From assembly GCA_036346395.1 (NCBI GenBank), contig CM070599.1:3835232-3899231 (forward strand): a stretch of DNA of 64,000 nt. The letters run 5' to 3'. Source of the DNA: Hsuehochloa calcarea. Its lineage: Eukaryota; Streptophyta; Magnoliopsida; Poales; Poaceae. Under the pieces are notes generated by a model. That model saw only the letters and a list, made by a program, of their open reading frames with translations, did not search any database and was not told the DNA's origin. Below are positions 34,740-46,115 of the stretch, in pieces. A program made the position numbers and the translations under genes. Within the stretch, counting starts at the first letter, position 1, and each line of letters opens with the position of its first letter.

Positions 34740-36660
34740 CAAATATGATCAAAAGATGTAACTTGCCTTGCTTATTTAGTTGTTTTCTGAAATGGTGTTG
34801 AAATGTGGAGAAGTGTCGAAATTTGGTTCTCCGCGGTCATCGTAATCTATATGCAAAATGAGCCAAATAAATATAATAAATCCAAATAAAATCCAAAAAT
34901 AATAAAATTAGTACCAAAAGAAAGATACCGCCTTTAGATGAATTTAGGAATGACAATCGACGGAATCGGATTTCATATGAATGAGAATCAGCGGAATCGG
35001 ATTTCATATGAATGAGAACGAACATGCGGAAGTTCGAAAATCACATGAAATATAGAAATTGTGGAGAGAGAAAATGCAGACATGAATAGTGCAGACTTAG
35101 GCAAAAATGATGGCGCCAGCTTGGGAAAAGCGATGGGCGGCGACGAACTAGGAAAATGGATTCCCAGGAGCGAGGTGGACACAATGGTGGTGGTCGCTTC
35201 GCTGGTGGAGGTATGATGCGGCGGCGGCATGCAAAAAGGCGCATAGGGAATAGTGGCGCCGGTGAAACGACGATGCATTGAGGGAGATAGGGAGAGCATG
35301 ATGTAGAGCATGAAGCGATGAATCCAACGGTGGTGGTGGCTCAGACAAAGGACATTCGATAGTGACGCAGTCTGGCGAAGAAGGAGCTTTGGCAGCACAC
35401 GGTCATTGACGAAATCCGAGCAAACGGGGAGGAGTTAGAGAGAGTTGTTGGCGGCGATTTGAAAAGGGAGGTTGGGAGCACGCGGTGCTCCATTTTATAG
35501 GTGGAGGTGGCACATGGTTCAATGAGGAACGAGAGCAGAATTCGCGGTGGCGTACGTAGTCGACCGCGTACGGAGCTCCAGCGAACGGACGATATGCTCT
35601 GGAGAAAAGAAAGGGAACACGGCATAGAGCACGGAGAGACGAATTTAACAGTGGTGTCGATGTCGCCGGGGGATGGTCGACGGCACCGAAAATGGCGGTG
35701 GAAGGCGGTTCGGCCGGCGATGGGAGAATCATGATTGCGTAGAAAAGAAAGCGAGAGGGAGAGGCAAATTCGGGGAGGTGGAAGATGAGGTGAAGGCGCA
35801 CGCCATGACACGGGTGATGCGGTGAAAGAGTCGCCGGAGAGGGAGAATGGTGGAGAGTGGCGCACGATCGGCGTGCACAGGAGCTCGGTGGAGCTTCTGC
35901 TACTTGCGGATGGGGATAAAGAAGAGAGAAAGGAGGGGGAGGAGAGGAGGAGAAGGAGAGAGCTACTGGAGCATGCTTTAAATAGAGGAAGAAGGGCGAG
36001 AGAGCAACACAAGGGGGAGCTAAGGGCGTGCCGCACATGGCCGGCAGCTGCGACGTGGGTAGCATGGGGCGGCAGGGGATGGGCGGTGGCATGGGGGTGT
36101 AGGCGGCAGGTGGGTGAGAAGACCGAGGCAAGTGCGGCCAGGGCATGGGGTGGTAGAGGAAGTGACAGGGAATGGGCAAGGCAGCCATGGCGATAGGTGC
36201 TTCAATAGGAAGAAGAAACACACCGGAGAAAAGAAAGAGGAGGAGAGAAGAAAGCAAGGGAATAAAGAAAAAATTAGAAATAAATAAATTTAAAAATTTT
36301 ATAAAATACTTTGGAACCTGAATATATCAAATAAAATAATTTTGGATTTTTTTAGTTTATTTTGGCCATTTAAAATGTTTTTCATTCGAAATTCAATTTA
36401 ATCTTTAAATTAAATCGATAAAATCCAAATAATTATTTTTATTTTTTAAAATCTTATAAAAGGCATTAAAACATGGGTGTTATTTTTGGAATTTAATAAA
36501 ATTATTTTCAACTTAAAGCTGGCTTTTATTTTTGTACATAGTTTATTTTAAGTCTCTGGAAAATAGGAAAAACCTTTTTAAAATGTAGAAAATCAAAAAA
36601 TTAATTTAGTTTTTATTTTTAACTTTAAACCCAATAAAAACTCAGTAAACTCCATAAATT
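34740..36660 (-). repeat. Right remnant of the older LTR that hosts element B
   Basis: The start matches the solo LTR from about 14561 (GTAACTTGCCTTGCT block, then a CGTAATCTATA-like splice-site region). It continues through a GC-rich part (35100-36230) with a minus-strand TATA-like site near 35491-35499, and AT-rich U3-like sequence to about 36660. The expected TG start of this LTR is not visible on the right, so the remnant is truncated there. Long frames on both strands in 35340-36260 are low-complexity and overlapping, and I do not call them genes. Confidence 0.65.
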
Positions 36661-37673
36661 TTATTGTTGACTTGTTTAGACCCGCCTGGCCTTCCCTTCT
36701 GGAACAAGCCTCCTGCTGGTTCCTCTCTACTGTCTTCATGGTTCACGGTCTTTGCTTCCCCTTTCTCCTGGATAGACAATGAAACGTCGAGACAACGCTT
36801 AAACAAACGCTGAGAACACAATCGATTGTTTCGGGAGCAGTGTTTGTCTTCTACGTCAATGCCGTCTTCACTTGACCGATGGCCGTCCTATTCCTCGTAG
36901 CTGGCCCCACCCCACGGCCGCCTCGCCACCATCATTGGCGTCTGCAACGTGCCACAGCGACATGGCGGTCTTCAAGCTCGGTGCTGCCACCCTTGGGCTC
37001 ACGCAGGCCAGTCCATCTGGATGTATGAAATCGTTGGCAAAAAAAAAACAAGTAGGTCATTGTGTCTTTCACGCCAAACATAAAAGAGAAGCAGATTTGA
37101 GTTGTTATAGATGGCCAGATATTATTCTTTTTTACAATTAACGTAGGAATTTTATCAGAGTGGATAATTAGTATAAGTATATATAGATATAGATAGATAG
37201 ATTGTGATTGTGGTGTCATTTTTCTATCGATCTGGTTAGAGTCCTACGTGGGTTATTGCATTCTTACTCTTATGTGCTCTACACATCTCTCGATTGCCCG
37301 ATATATTGTGCTTAACTGTTAAGCTAATGGACCATGCATTTCGTTTGAAAATTCAATTCTAGGTAGAATAAGAAAGGACAGTTCACCAAGTCCTCTTTTC
37401 TCATCGTAACTTTTGGCAAAGCTGAATGACTACCTTGTCTTTGTTAAAGCTTCTTTTCCATGGCTTATGAGGTATGCGCAGCATGACATCAAAAGGGAAA
37501 GGAAAGGAGAAAGTTAGTCTGAACCGAGAAGTGGAGATGCATTGGGAGGTTCGTTCTTTTGTTTCTGAAGTCGGATCAATATATTCTAGTACAATTCCAT
37601 GTAGATGTCCTCCCTCTCTAAGAAAAGCCGTAACTTTCTTATTTAAAGAGAGAGAAACTGGTGTGGCTTCTCT
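36661..37673. other. Unassigned sequence left of the CACTA element
   Basis: 36680-37040 has exon-like composition with short frames on both strands but no domain that I recognise; it could be another gene fragment. 37040-37673 is ordinary non-coding sequence. I find no promoter or RNA gene. Confidence 0.3.
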
Positions 37674-37689
37674 CACTATGGGAAACACG

Positions 37690-37985
37690 TGATTTGCCGA
37701 GTGCCAAATTTCGGGCACTCGGCAAAGACCTGCTTTGCCGAGCGCCACACTCGGCAAAGACCTGCTTTGCCGAGCGCCACACTCGGCAAAATATGGCACT
37801 CGGCAAAGAGACGGCAAAGACTGTCTTTGCCAAGTGCCAGGCACTCGGCAAAGATAGACACTCGGCAAAAATTGGTAGGGGCCTAACGACATCCAGCGGC
37901 GTCCTCTTTGCCGAGTGCCCCCCGTTTGCCACTCGGCAAAGAATTTATTTTGCCGAGTGCCAAAACTTGGCACTCGGCAAACTTT
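37690..37985. repeat. Left subterminal repeat array of the CACTA element
   Basis: About a dozen copies of TTTGCCGAGTGCC or its complement GGCACTCGGCAAA, in alternating orientation so that neighbours can pair as hairpins. Subterminal arrays of this kind bind the element's second protein (TNPA-type) to bring the ends together. Confidence 0.88.
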
Positions 37986-38439
37986 TTTTTTTTGGTTTTT
38001 TGCCACCAATTTTTTTTGAAGCTTTAGTACACTACCACAAACAACATGTTTAAATTTTGGACATTTTCATTGCATTTTGGTATATTTCTATAGTTTATTT
38101 TGTTTTGTTGAATTTTTCCAGAAAATGTAAGTTTGAACTGCAGGTGCATCGAATAATGGATTACATTCATTCAAAAAATGTTATCCTTGTTTCTTAGTGT
38201 AAATTTAGGCTAAATCCAGAACTGCCTCAAATTTCGATCAACGTGCTCACGGGGCAACGCCGCCAACTTGCGTGAGAGTGGTTTTTTAATTGTATAAAAT
38301 GCGAACGAATTCCGAAAATCATGAAACTTGTCGAGTTGTCGCCGTATCGTATGCGTATGCCGTGGAAAAAATTTGAAAAAGTTTCGAGCACACTGTCACG
38401 TACGATGCTCACAAACCAGGAGATCTCCTGTGGATACGT

Positions 38440-38748
38440 GTGATCACATGTGGAGATCTCCTGGACACACGGGATTTCTATCAACCAGAGGGGCTAGAAG
38501 GGAGGTTTGACATAGACATGTTTTCGCTGATGGGCATGGAAGTAGACAATGACATTGATCTGGACGATGGAGATGAGGACGACGGAGAAGAGGTGCAAAA
38601 TGCTAATGACTTACAAATGCTTGAGCGATTACAGTTAGGCGATGACAATGATGATAACGATGGAGATGAGCCCGATTTACTCGACAATATTGATAGTGAT
38701 GACGACACCTCTGATCCAGCCGCTGCCGATCGTGAAGAATATTTCTAA
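38440..38748 (+). pseudogene. Acidic C-terminal remnant of a TNP2-like transposase
   Basis: A 102-residue open frame includes DTRDFYQPEGLEGRFDIDMF, then a long acidic run (DNDIDLDDGDEDDGEE and DDNDDNDGDEPDLLDN) and a stop at 38746-38748. TNP2 proteins of plant CACTA elements end in a comparable acidic tail. The upstream transposase domains (about 700 residues in intact copies) are not present between the left array and this frame, which points to an internal deletion. The family call is by position and composition, with no catalytic motif visible. Confidence 0.5.
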
Positions 38749-38761
38749 TTCATGTAATACT

Positions 38762-38762
38762 A

Positions 38763-38805
<43 letters not shown>

Positions 38806-38806
38806 G
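38762..38806 (+). repeat. (TTA)n microsatellite
   Basis: About 15 uninterrupted ATT/TTA units directly after the stop of the acidic frame, within the CACTA element. Confidence 0.95.
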
Positions 38807-38903
38807 CAATTATGTTTCGTTCATTTTGCATCTCTTTATAAGTACTTGTAATTTAACTGTGCTAATTGGTTTACTCTTTGAAATTGCGTGCACTCGACAA
38901 AAT

Positions 38904-41090
38904 GCAGGCGGAAGGCGAGCCCGTCGGGGTCAACTCCTCTACATGAGGGAGCGCCACCACCCCACGCGAGGACGACCCCTTGCCGAGCCGCCGACGAGGA
39001 GGACGAGGAGCGGCCGCCTGCGGCCGTCCGAGGACGAGGGTGGCCATGGCCACCCCGCTCGGTGGGCGAGGACGACTGACGGTGGGCTGCACATAGGAGG
39101 GTGGCACTTCCTCGACTCGTCGGACCACGGGAGGCGGCGATATCGACAAAGAAGGGGTTCCACTTGCACCGCCTCGCTCTACCTCGTCGGGAGTCTACTT
39201 GCGCGGGCCCTCGCAGCTCCGTGCGCGCCGATCCCACTTCACCGGCGCCCGTGATTCGACCAATGCGACAAGTAAGTATTATTTCACTACTATTTCATAT
39301 GACATGTTGAAAATCGAATCGAGACTAACAATTCTTCTTAATGACTCTTGCAAAGAATCGAAGTTGTGTCCGAACGGGCCGGCACATCAATGCCACCACA
39401 GGCCTTCTCGATTCGGCAAGACTACCGCATGTTCACCTACGCCTCGGTGACTTCGCCGCTCGACGTGGGACCACTTCTACGCCACCGAGGACAATGAGTT
39501 CGCACCGCTGCGGCGCGAATCAAGGCCGAAGTTCGGGTGAGTCTTCATCGCACTAAATTGGTCAATACTACGCATTCATTGGTCGTTCTTGAAATAATGA
39601 AACGATACATGATGTCTCGTATGCGGACTTCTTCAAAGCGACGAAGGGTTTGAGGACCGGCGGCGCGAGTGCGGACAAGGTCCGTAGGTCCCGACTCTCG
39701 GACTGTACCACGAGACGCGGCTCCAAAGCATCATCAACTACTGCCGCCGACGCCCTTGGTCGTGTGGTGAGGAAGGCCGATGCGTGACCGGGGCGCCACC
39801 AAGGAGCAAGACTCTCGGTAAGTACGAAACATTAATACTGACTCCTTCCATGAAGAATAGGTAGGCTTCATTTCATCTTCTGACATATCAATAACTTGAT
39901 GGCATGCAGCAATGTCCTGATTGGTGCGCCAGGCACCGCCTCTTTGGGAGGCCATTGTGGACAGTGGCTCTCGAGGAGTGGGCGGAGAAGCACAACATCC
40001 GTCGGGATGCCGCTGCGCAGATGGGTGGGCGCCACACCACCAAGGCAACCGAGCCTCAGCAGCGCACGCCTGCACATGGGTAATCTTCTTTGTGTTTTCA
40101 TCTTTATTTATTTATTCTAACGCTCAATTCTCATTACTTGTAATCATCTTTGTGTTTTCCTCGCAGCCCCAGTGCACCAAGGCCAGAATGCAACGAGTTC
40201 ATGGCGACGCCCGCACACAAGGGCAAGGCGACGGCCCCGCCACCTACAACCCGCGGACGGGCCCGAGGCGTACACCAACGCGAAGGCCCACAAAGAAGCT
40301 TAGCGAGTACACCTCGGCGGCCCGCGAGCGCCATGGGAGGACTTCGATCCGCCACCCACCGGACACGCACCTCCCGATGAGGTGGGAGGAGGGAAGCAAG
40401 ACGGCCGTCTTGGATGGTGGATAAAGACAATGACTCGCCTCTGCTCCCACCCTCGCCGAGATTCGAGCAACGAGCACGAGCTCCTCCTCCCCATACGCTC
40501 TCAGCAGAGCTCACAGCAGCAGATGGCGGAACTCGTGTTAGTACTATTTTATTAAATGCTCATTGCTTTTACACATCTACCTTGCCTTTGCATTGTTTAA
40601 ACATTGCGGGTGGAATGTTGCAGCCGACTTATGGAGGTTGGAGGCCCAAAGAGCGCCCAAAGTGAGGCCCACCGGCCGAGGCGAGGCCCACCTACCGGAG
40701 ATGGAGGTCGCAAGCCCGCAGGGCGGCCGAGGAGCAGAGGTCGCAGGACATGTTCAGCTTCATGGCGAGCCTTCAGGCCTTGCTAGGTGTGGTCGTGCCC
40801 CAGTCGCTGCTCGCTCCAGTTGTGGCTCTTCCTCCTGTAGGGACTCCGGTGAGTATATATGGTTGTTTATTCCTTTAGCTTATGCGGCCCTCCTGTAGAT
40901 ACTCATGAATTCGCTTCTCCTTTGTGCAGCCACAGTCGGCGGGTTCGAACCCGACTCCTCAAGGTGGCCCTTCTCCACAAAGCCGTGGCCAACCGCCCTC
41001 CTCAAGGTGGCGCTTCACACTCGGGTGGGGAGGTGGCAAGAGGTACCGCTTATTTGTTTCTTTTCATGTTGTATGGACTTGTGTTAGACT
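38904..41090 (+). pseudogene. Second CACTA gene, Transposase_24 (TNPA/Ptta)-like, broken
   Basis: Reading across shifts, 39680-39760 carries LYHETRLQSIINYC-like residues, about 39915-39970 carries PDWCARH or LWEAIVDSG in different frames, and 40030-40070 carries PHHQGNRASA. These three pieces, in this order, are the core of the plant Transposase_24 domain, the DNA-binding partner protein of CACTA elements. Basic and Pro-rich segments flank it. Stretches such as 39265-39345, 39815-39905 and 40085-40165 are T-rich with GT/AG-like ends and could be introns. I cannot assemble a full reading, so exon borders are open. Confidence 0.6.
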
Positions 41091-41149
41091 TAGCCTTATG
41101 TTGGACTACTACTAGAGACATATATATATTGTGATGGATATTGTCATGG

Positions 41150-41280
41150 ATGATGCGAATGTATGTGATGGATTATGGACAATGGATTTGTATGTGATGT
41201 ATTATGGATGGTGGATGTGTATGTGATGGGTTATGGATGTGTATGTGATGGAATATGGATGTGTATGTGATATATCCTGT
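41150..41280 (+). repeat. GT-rich minisatellite, unit about 20 bp
   Basis: Repeated units of the form GTATGTGATGGATTATGGAT with small variations, six or so copies, between the broken second gene and the right subterminal array of the CACTA element. Confidence 0.8.
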
Positions 41281-41359
41281 GCTGTGTGTTGATATATATG
41301 TGATTTCTTTGTTTGTCCGATGGAAAGCAAAAACAAAAAATAGCATTTTTCCCCTCTTT

Positions 41360-41695
41360 GCTGAGTGCCACACTCGGCAAAGAGGGATTTGCCGAGTGCC
41401 GTGACCATGACACTCGGCAAAGCTGGGAAGCAGAAACCCAATTTCCCAGCTTTGCCGAGTGTATGGAACTCGGCAAAGAGGCCATCAGAGTTGACGTCGA
41501 ATTTTTGTTTGCCGAGTGCTGACGTGACACTCGGCAAAGGCTTTACCGAGTGCCCGATATGTGGCACTCGGCAAAGAAACCTTTGCCGACGGGTTCTTTG
41601 CCGACTGCTCTTTGCCGAGTGCGGCACTCGGCAAAGCCTTTGCCGAGTGCAATAGGGGCTTTGTCGAGTGCCCTAAACACTCGACAAAGAGCCCG
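41360..41695. repeat. Right subterminal repeat array of the CACTA element
   Basis: About fifteen copies of TTTGCCGAGTGCC-type motifs and their complement, again in both orientations, ending in variants TTTGTCGAGTG and CACTCGACAAA next to the right terminus. Confidence 0.88.
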
Positions 41696-41918
41696 TCTGC
41701 GGTAGTGTCTCTTTTCTCGACATCATCTCTGTATATAATGTTTCTTTTGTTCTTTGCATTGTTGCTAGGACAGTAAAGCGGTGAGATGTAAATCTGATTA
41801 GTCTTCGTTTTGCTTAAGTCTTTTGATTCTTAATTCAACTCAGAGTTGCATGGTTCAAAGTCTTATCTGGTTTCAACTAATATGGTTAAAAGGCGCTCAC
41901 TCTGAATAGTGAAAAATC

Positions 41919-42193
41919 TATCGGCCGATTTTCATCGGTTACCGCCGGTAACCGGTGTTACCGGCGGTAGCCGGTAGAAATTCAAACCGGCGGCGAAAAA
42001 TCGATTTTGATAAAATTTCTTCGAAAAAATTCGAATTTGCATGAATTATGTTCGAATTTGATTTTTTAAAAATTTAAAAATAGAATTTTTCGAATTTTTT
42101 TTTAAAAATTTCGGCCGAAATATGGCCGAAATTTCCGGTTACCGGCGGTAACCGGGGTTATCGGCGCCCTCCGAAAAAAAAATCCAACCGATA
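41919..42193. repeat. Small palindromic repeat with CCGGTAACCGG ends
   Basis: GC-rich ends (41920-41985 and 42110-42175) are built from CCGGTTACCGG-like units in both orientations and enclose an AT-rich core with TTCGAATTT. Outer ends read TATCGGCCGA on the left and CCAACCGATA on the right, an imperfect inverted repeat. It looks like a non-autonomous DNA element. I could not settle the target duplication or the superfamily. Confidence 0.5.
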
Positions 42194-43020
42194 TAGTAAA
42201 CACTGACTCTGATACAAGAGGGGGGGCACTACAGCTCCTGAAGTGACATTTGTTTCGAATTTGAGTTGGATGTTAAAACATCTGCTTCTGTTTTTTTTTT
42301 TGAACAGAAAGCTCAATTTTCAAGTTGAAAGTTTGTAATTCGAGTTGAAACTTCAAAAAATTTCTAGTTCAAAGTTTGGGTTTTTTATATTCAAAGTTAA
42401 AGGTTTTTTAGTTGAAAGTTTTGACATTAAAAAAGTTGAAGAGTGGACGCGGTAATGTATAAATTGGCCGTTTTAGAGTGGTATGGTCATTTCATTAATC
42501 GTCGGGATGGTTACCAACAATGCAATTAATCGGAGTGCATTGGATCATGAAGACCGTAAAAAGTTACAAAACAGCATCGGATAGAATAAAGGAGTAAGAT
42601 TGTGGGGCCCACATCCAATACCAAAATTCGACATATTGACAGCACCATGCAAAGGCAACTTTGCGACAACCCTCCTCCTCCTCCTCCTCCTCTCCTTAAC
42701 TCGAAAACCCTAGCATCTGCCTTTGGGACGAAGGCATTAGGGCAAACGAGTACCGTTGATAGCAGAGGCCAAAAACTCCGACGCAGATTAACGGTCGTTG
42801 TTGTAAATAATGCATAAAAAAAAGGAACGAGAGACACAAATTTTATGTAAAAAATCCTTTTAGAAAATAACCACAAGCGCACGAAGATAATATCACTGTA
42901 GAAGAAAATGCTTAAATGAAGTTCTTGCCTTTTTCCCATGGACTACATGGATATATTTATATTTGTAGATAAAAAAATCAGTATAAAACTAGAACTATGA
43001 GTTAAAGTAGGAAACTCACC
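42194..43020. other. No gene seen; low-complexity stretches
   Basis: 42290-42435 is rich in GTTGAAAGTTT-like units. A (CTC)n run lies at about 42672-42692. A 137-codon minus-strand frame at 42526-42939 has no domain. I see no supported gene. Confidence 0.4.
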
Positions 43021-43432
43021 TTACTACAAAAAAGTCTAATACTGAACGCCTCATTATAGACGGTTTTTCAAAACCGTCGGTGTTAATGGTAATCACAGAC
43101 GGTTTTACTAGCGCGACCGTCTTTATTACTGGATACGCTAAGAACTATCTATGATGAGTACTTATCACATACGGTTTATATTAAAACTGTCTGTGATAAG
43201 TAACTCCCGATTATACCTGACTCTGTGGCTTGAAATGACTAACTCTACGATTTTACCATGACTTGAAATGTCTAACTATGTGATTTTACCATGACATGAA
43301 ATACCTAACTATCTAATTTTAAAATCAGAGAGTTAGACATTTCAAGTCACAGATGGTTTTTAATATGAACTGTCTGTGATATTAGCTCATCATAGACAGT
43401 TTTTGTTTGAAATCGTCTATGATTCGTGGAAA
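43021..43432. mobile_element. CACTA-type MITE with CACAGACGGTT subterminal motifs
   Basis: It opens TTACTACAAAAAAGTC, a degraded CACTACTACAAAA end, and carries several ATCACAGACGGTTTT-type motifs and their complements at both ends, able to form a large hairpin around about 43200-43330. The same motif set fills the MITE at 60645-61083, so they are one family. A clear right terminus was not found. Confidence 0.65.
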
Positions 43433-44220
43433 TTTTCGAACGCTTGCGAGGGAGGCAAAATATTTTGGCGTTGTCCTTATATATTATACCCACCCCCTCC
43501 TTCTCTTCCATCAGTCTCTCCCTCTCCCCTCTCCGGCAATCGCCCTTGATTCCCTGGTGTAGTTCGGCGAGGAGACGCAGCCGATGAGGAGGAGGAGGGA
43601 CACGCAGGAGCTCCATGTCTGTCGTAGGAGGTCAACACGCGTCCGCAGCCTGCTGTTTCACGGCGCCTCCGGTGAGCGGGGCACTACGGCTCGATCAGTA
43701 CCGCCAGATTTGGCTGCTCCCCATCTTGGCCTCAAGTGAGCATGAAGTTTTGCCCCGAAATCCCCATCCAGGTTTCCTTCTCACTCTGATTTCATCTCCC
43801 CTATCCTATCAGATTTCATTCTCAGTGAGTACCCCCATCTGTGGCCGACAAGGGAGGCCAATTCGGTTCGAGATGGACACATCTACTCGACCTCGTTCTC
43901 GTTAAAGATGAGCCATTGATTAAGAGAGAGGGTATCTTTTAATTACTTTCTTGCAAACTATCGAAAGAGCATATGAAAACTACTGTCTGGCAGTTGCTGT
44001 TGAAAACCATATCTTAGAGGGAGACGTTCTTAATATAATGCAGAATAAGCAGCAACATCCTTATATTTTCTTACACCCTCTCTGTATCAAAGCTCAACCG
44101 AGCATTGTGCCGAAGCCAAGGTTGTGTTGTAGGCTGAGACGCTAAGCACGACAATATATGTGAAGACACGATGCGGATTTGCACGGATCTCAATAACAAT
44201 GGCTCAACGTGCTATAGTAA
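43433..44220. other. Helitron body or unassigned sequence
   Basis: 43490-43905 has exon-like composition with one 96-codon plus-strand frame (43615-43905) and no recognised domain. 43906-44220 is non-coding. The segment leads into a Helitron-type 3' end, so the exon-like part may be captured host sequence. Confidence 0.35.
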
Positions 44221-44260
44221 CATTTTTTTTATCCGTAGCAAAGCACGTGCACTTAGCTAG
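44221..44260 (+). mobile_element. Helitron 3' terminus
   Basis: ATCCGTAGCAAAGCACGTGC then ACTTAG and CTAG (44257-44260), followed by T. The CCGTxGCAAxGCACGxGCA segment ending in CTAG is the usual 3' end of many grass Helitrons. The element would extend left; its 5' TC end was not identified. Confidence 0.7.
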
Positions 44261-44940
44261 TATTGCTAAAAGGAAAAACACCCACTTGATTTGTTGGATC
44301 AATGCGTTGGGACATCCAGTGCTTTGGATGAGATAAATTTTACGATATATTGTACCGGTAGTATATGATTGTAGTATAAATCAATTCTGATCATTGATTT
44401 GTTAAAGGTATAATAGATTTTTTTTTTGTATTTATAATTTTTTTTGTGAGGCTATTATGTACTTTTTCAACTAGTGTTGAAAATATAACTCTTGTGTGAT
44501 CTCTACCTAAGCAATTCATACTACCAGGTGTAGTATTACTATATCCTAACTAATCTGAATCATTAGATCAAAAAAAATAGATGATCTGTATTAAATTAAG
44601 TGTACCATAAAAGAGCTCTAGGATGAAGACTACCTTGCATGTGCAAGTATCTACTAGCTATTCATCATTTGTCTACACCGACACCGCAACGAGAGGAGCT
44701 GCACGTGCTTGGTGCCTCGTCACCCGCCACTGGCGTACCGCCGCACCCTCTGTCACTAGCAGTGCTCTCCGGTGCGATAATCCAACCCTAAAAGTAACCC
44801 AACCTAATGTTTGTGATGAATTAGTTAATGCAACTTGCTAGTGCCAATGTTATGTGTGGTTGCTGAAAATATGAACAATTCATGATTTTTTGCATCAAAT
44901 AAACTAGTTATATATTTTCGTTAATTTCCGGCATACAATT
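44261..44940. other. No gene seen
   Basis: AT-rich sequence with several poly-T runs. A 72-codon frame at 44623-44841 has no domain. No repeat end is clear. Confidence 0.4.
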
Positions 44941-45126
44941 TAAGGGGTTTTCATGTTCCGAAAAATATTTGCGACCGTATTCGTTTCAATTCGTATTCGC
45001 TCCGTATTCATATTCGATATTATTCGTATCCATATTCATATCCAGAGTATTCGTATTCGTATCCGAATCTGAAAATAAATATGACAGAGTCATTATTCGT
45101 CTGTATCCGATCCGTTTTCACCCCTA
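44941..45126. mobile_element. Short hAT-like MITE or hAT end
   Basis: Its right end, read on the minus strand, begins TAGGGGTGAAAACGGATCGG, a terminal sequence known from plant hAT elements, followed by ATACGAATACGAATA-type repeats. A weaker TAAGGGGTTTTCATG is seen at the left. The eight-base target duplication of hAT elements is not evident. Confidence 0.5.
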
Positions 45127-45191
45127 GTGTAGAGTTGTGAGTACTCATGCTTTCTTGACTTTTGGCTCAACGCAATCCAGTGCAATCTAAT

Positions 45192-45780
45192 CATGTCAAG
45201 TTCCCCCACGCAAGCTCTAATCATGGAGCTTCTAGAAGAAGTAAGCCCCTCAACAAACCTTCAGCTTCCTCATAAATGCATTTGTCTTAACGGTACTTCC
45301 AAGGAGTAACATGATATCCATGGAAATCAAAGAAAGCAAAGCGTTCTCATTCCAAACCCAAACAAGTCCTTGGAGAACTTTCTTCGCACAAATAACTCTA
45401 CTGATTACTGATGGTAAGGTCACCACCAAGAACACAAGAAGTCAAGAAGGGGATTATGTGCCGAATAATTTTGCAGATCAAGGAGCCTACGAGCCATAGA
45501 GTTGTCTGCTATCTGGAAGGCTACCCATGGAATTTGTGGTGGGGGAAAAAAGATCCCACTTAGAACTTGTTTGGAAGTAAGAGGGTAGGAAAACGAGGGG
45601 GAGCAAAATCCCTTCTGAGGTCATATGGAATTTCCCTCAACCCTAAAGAAAAATCTTCTTTCCCGGAAATAAAATATCTTATGCCGTTTGAGAATAACAG
45701 GGATAAAAATCCTGGCTATCAAAAAAATTCAAAACATTAAAAAAAAATTGTAAAATTCAGAAACATTTGCGTTGGTGATG
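45192..45780. repeat. Duplicated block, copy 1
   Basis: Nearly the same as 49064-49640 over several hundred bases (for example AAGTTCCCCCACGCAAGCTC and the region around 45310-45400). This copy holds about 75 extra bases at 45418-45485. Short frames exist on both strands (62 residues plus, 61 residues minus) and I recognise neither. The right part (45550-45780) resembles a class II element end, with GGATTTT and paired complement motifs. Confidence 0.75.
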
Positions 45781-46044
45781 TGCTAAAATTATGAGTTGGG
45801 CTATTATGAATTTTCTTTTGTATATAAACAACAAATAACATTTGCATTAGCATAGCTTCATAACTCAAAAGCCTCAAGAAAAGGATATGCCTTCGATGGA
45901 GTTATAAAATGCTGCTCCAAGCTGGATGGAAGACACAATTTGAAGAGTACAAGCTTCCAAACTTCAAAAAAAAACATATGAAATTACCACATGTTCAACC
46001 AGTTTATGTATTGGATCTTCTTCTGAAATGTTTTGGTTGCATCT

Positions 46045-46115
46045 TGTGGATATCATAGGGATATACTTATGATCTTATAATGATATTACAATTGGCAATG
46101 ATATTCTACTGAAAC
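46045..46115 (+). repeat. Fragment of the TGTGGATATC LTR-like family
   Basis: About 70 bases starting TGTGGATATCATAGGGATAT match the start of the sequences at 21803 and 12972 (minus). It is cut short, so the family is present at least three times in the window. Confidence 0.6.

Larger units (their letters stand above)
37674..41707 (+). mobile_element. CACTA (En/Spm) DNA transposon, internally deleted, target duplication TCT
   Basis: It starts CACTATGGGAAACACG and ends, on the opposite strand, CACTACCGCAGACGGG. TCT flanks both ends (37671-37673 and 41708-41710), the three-base duplication typical of CACTA transposases. Subterminal arrays of GGCACTCGGCAAA and its complement fill both ends (37690-37985 and 41360-41695). 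Inside are an acidic C-terminal fragment of a TNP2-like transposase and a broken Transposase_24-like second gene. The DDE catalytic region of TNP2 is missing, so it would need a helper element. Confidence 0.92.

Noticed and set aside
35340..36260. Frames of 231 and 284 codons on the minus strand
   Set aside because: They overlap in different frames and are low in complexity. They lie in an LTR remnant and have no domain.
37690..37985. Short regular repeats as an RNA hairpin gene or CRISPR
   Set aside because: The TTTGCCGAGTGCC units lie next to a CACTA terminus with a target duplication, so they are subterminal repeats.
37401..38009. 202-codon minus-strand frame
   Set aside because: Most of it is a translation of the CACTA subterminal array and its flank.
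42526..42939. 137-codon minus-strand frame as a gene
   Set aside because: It contains a Gly run from the (CTC)n microsatellite and no recognisable domain.
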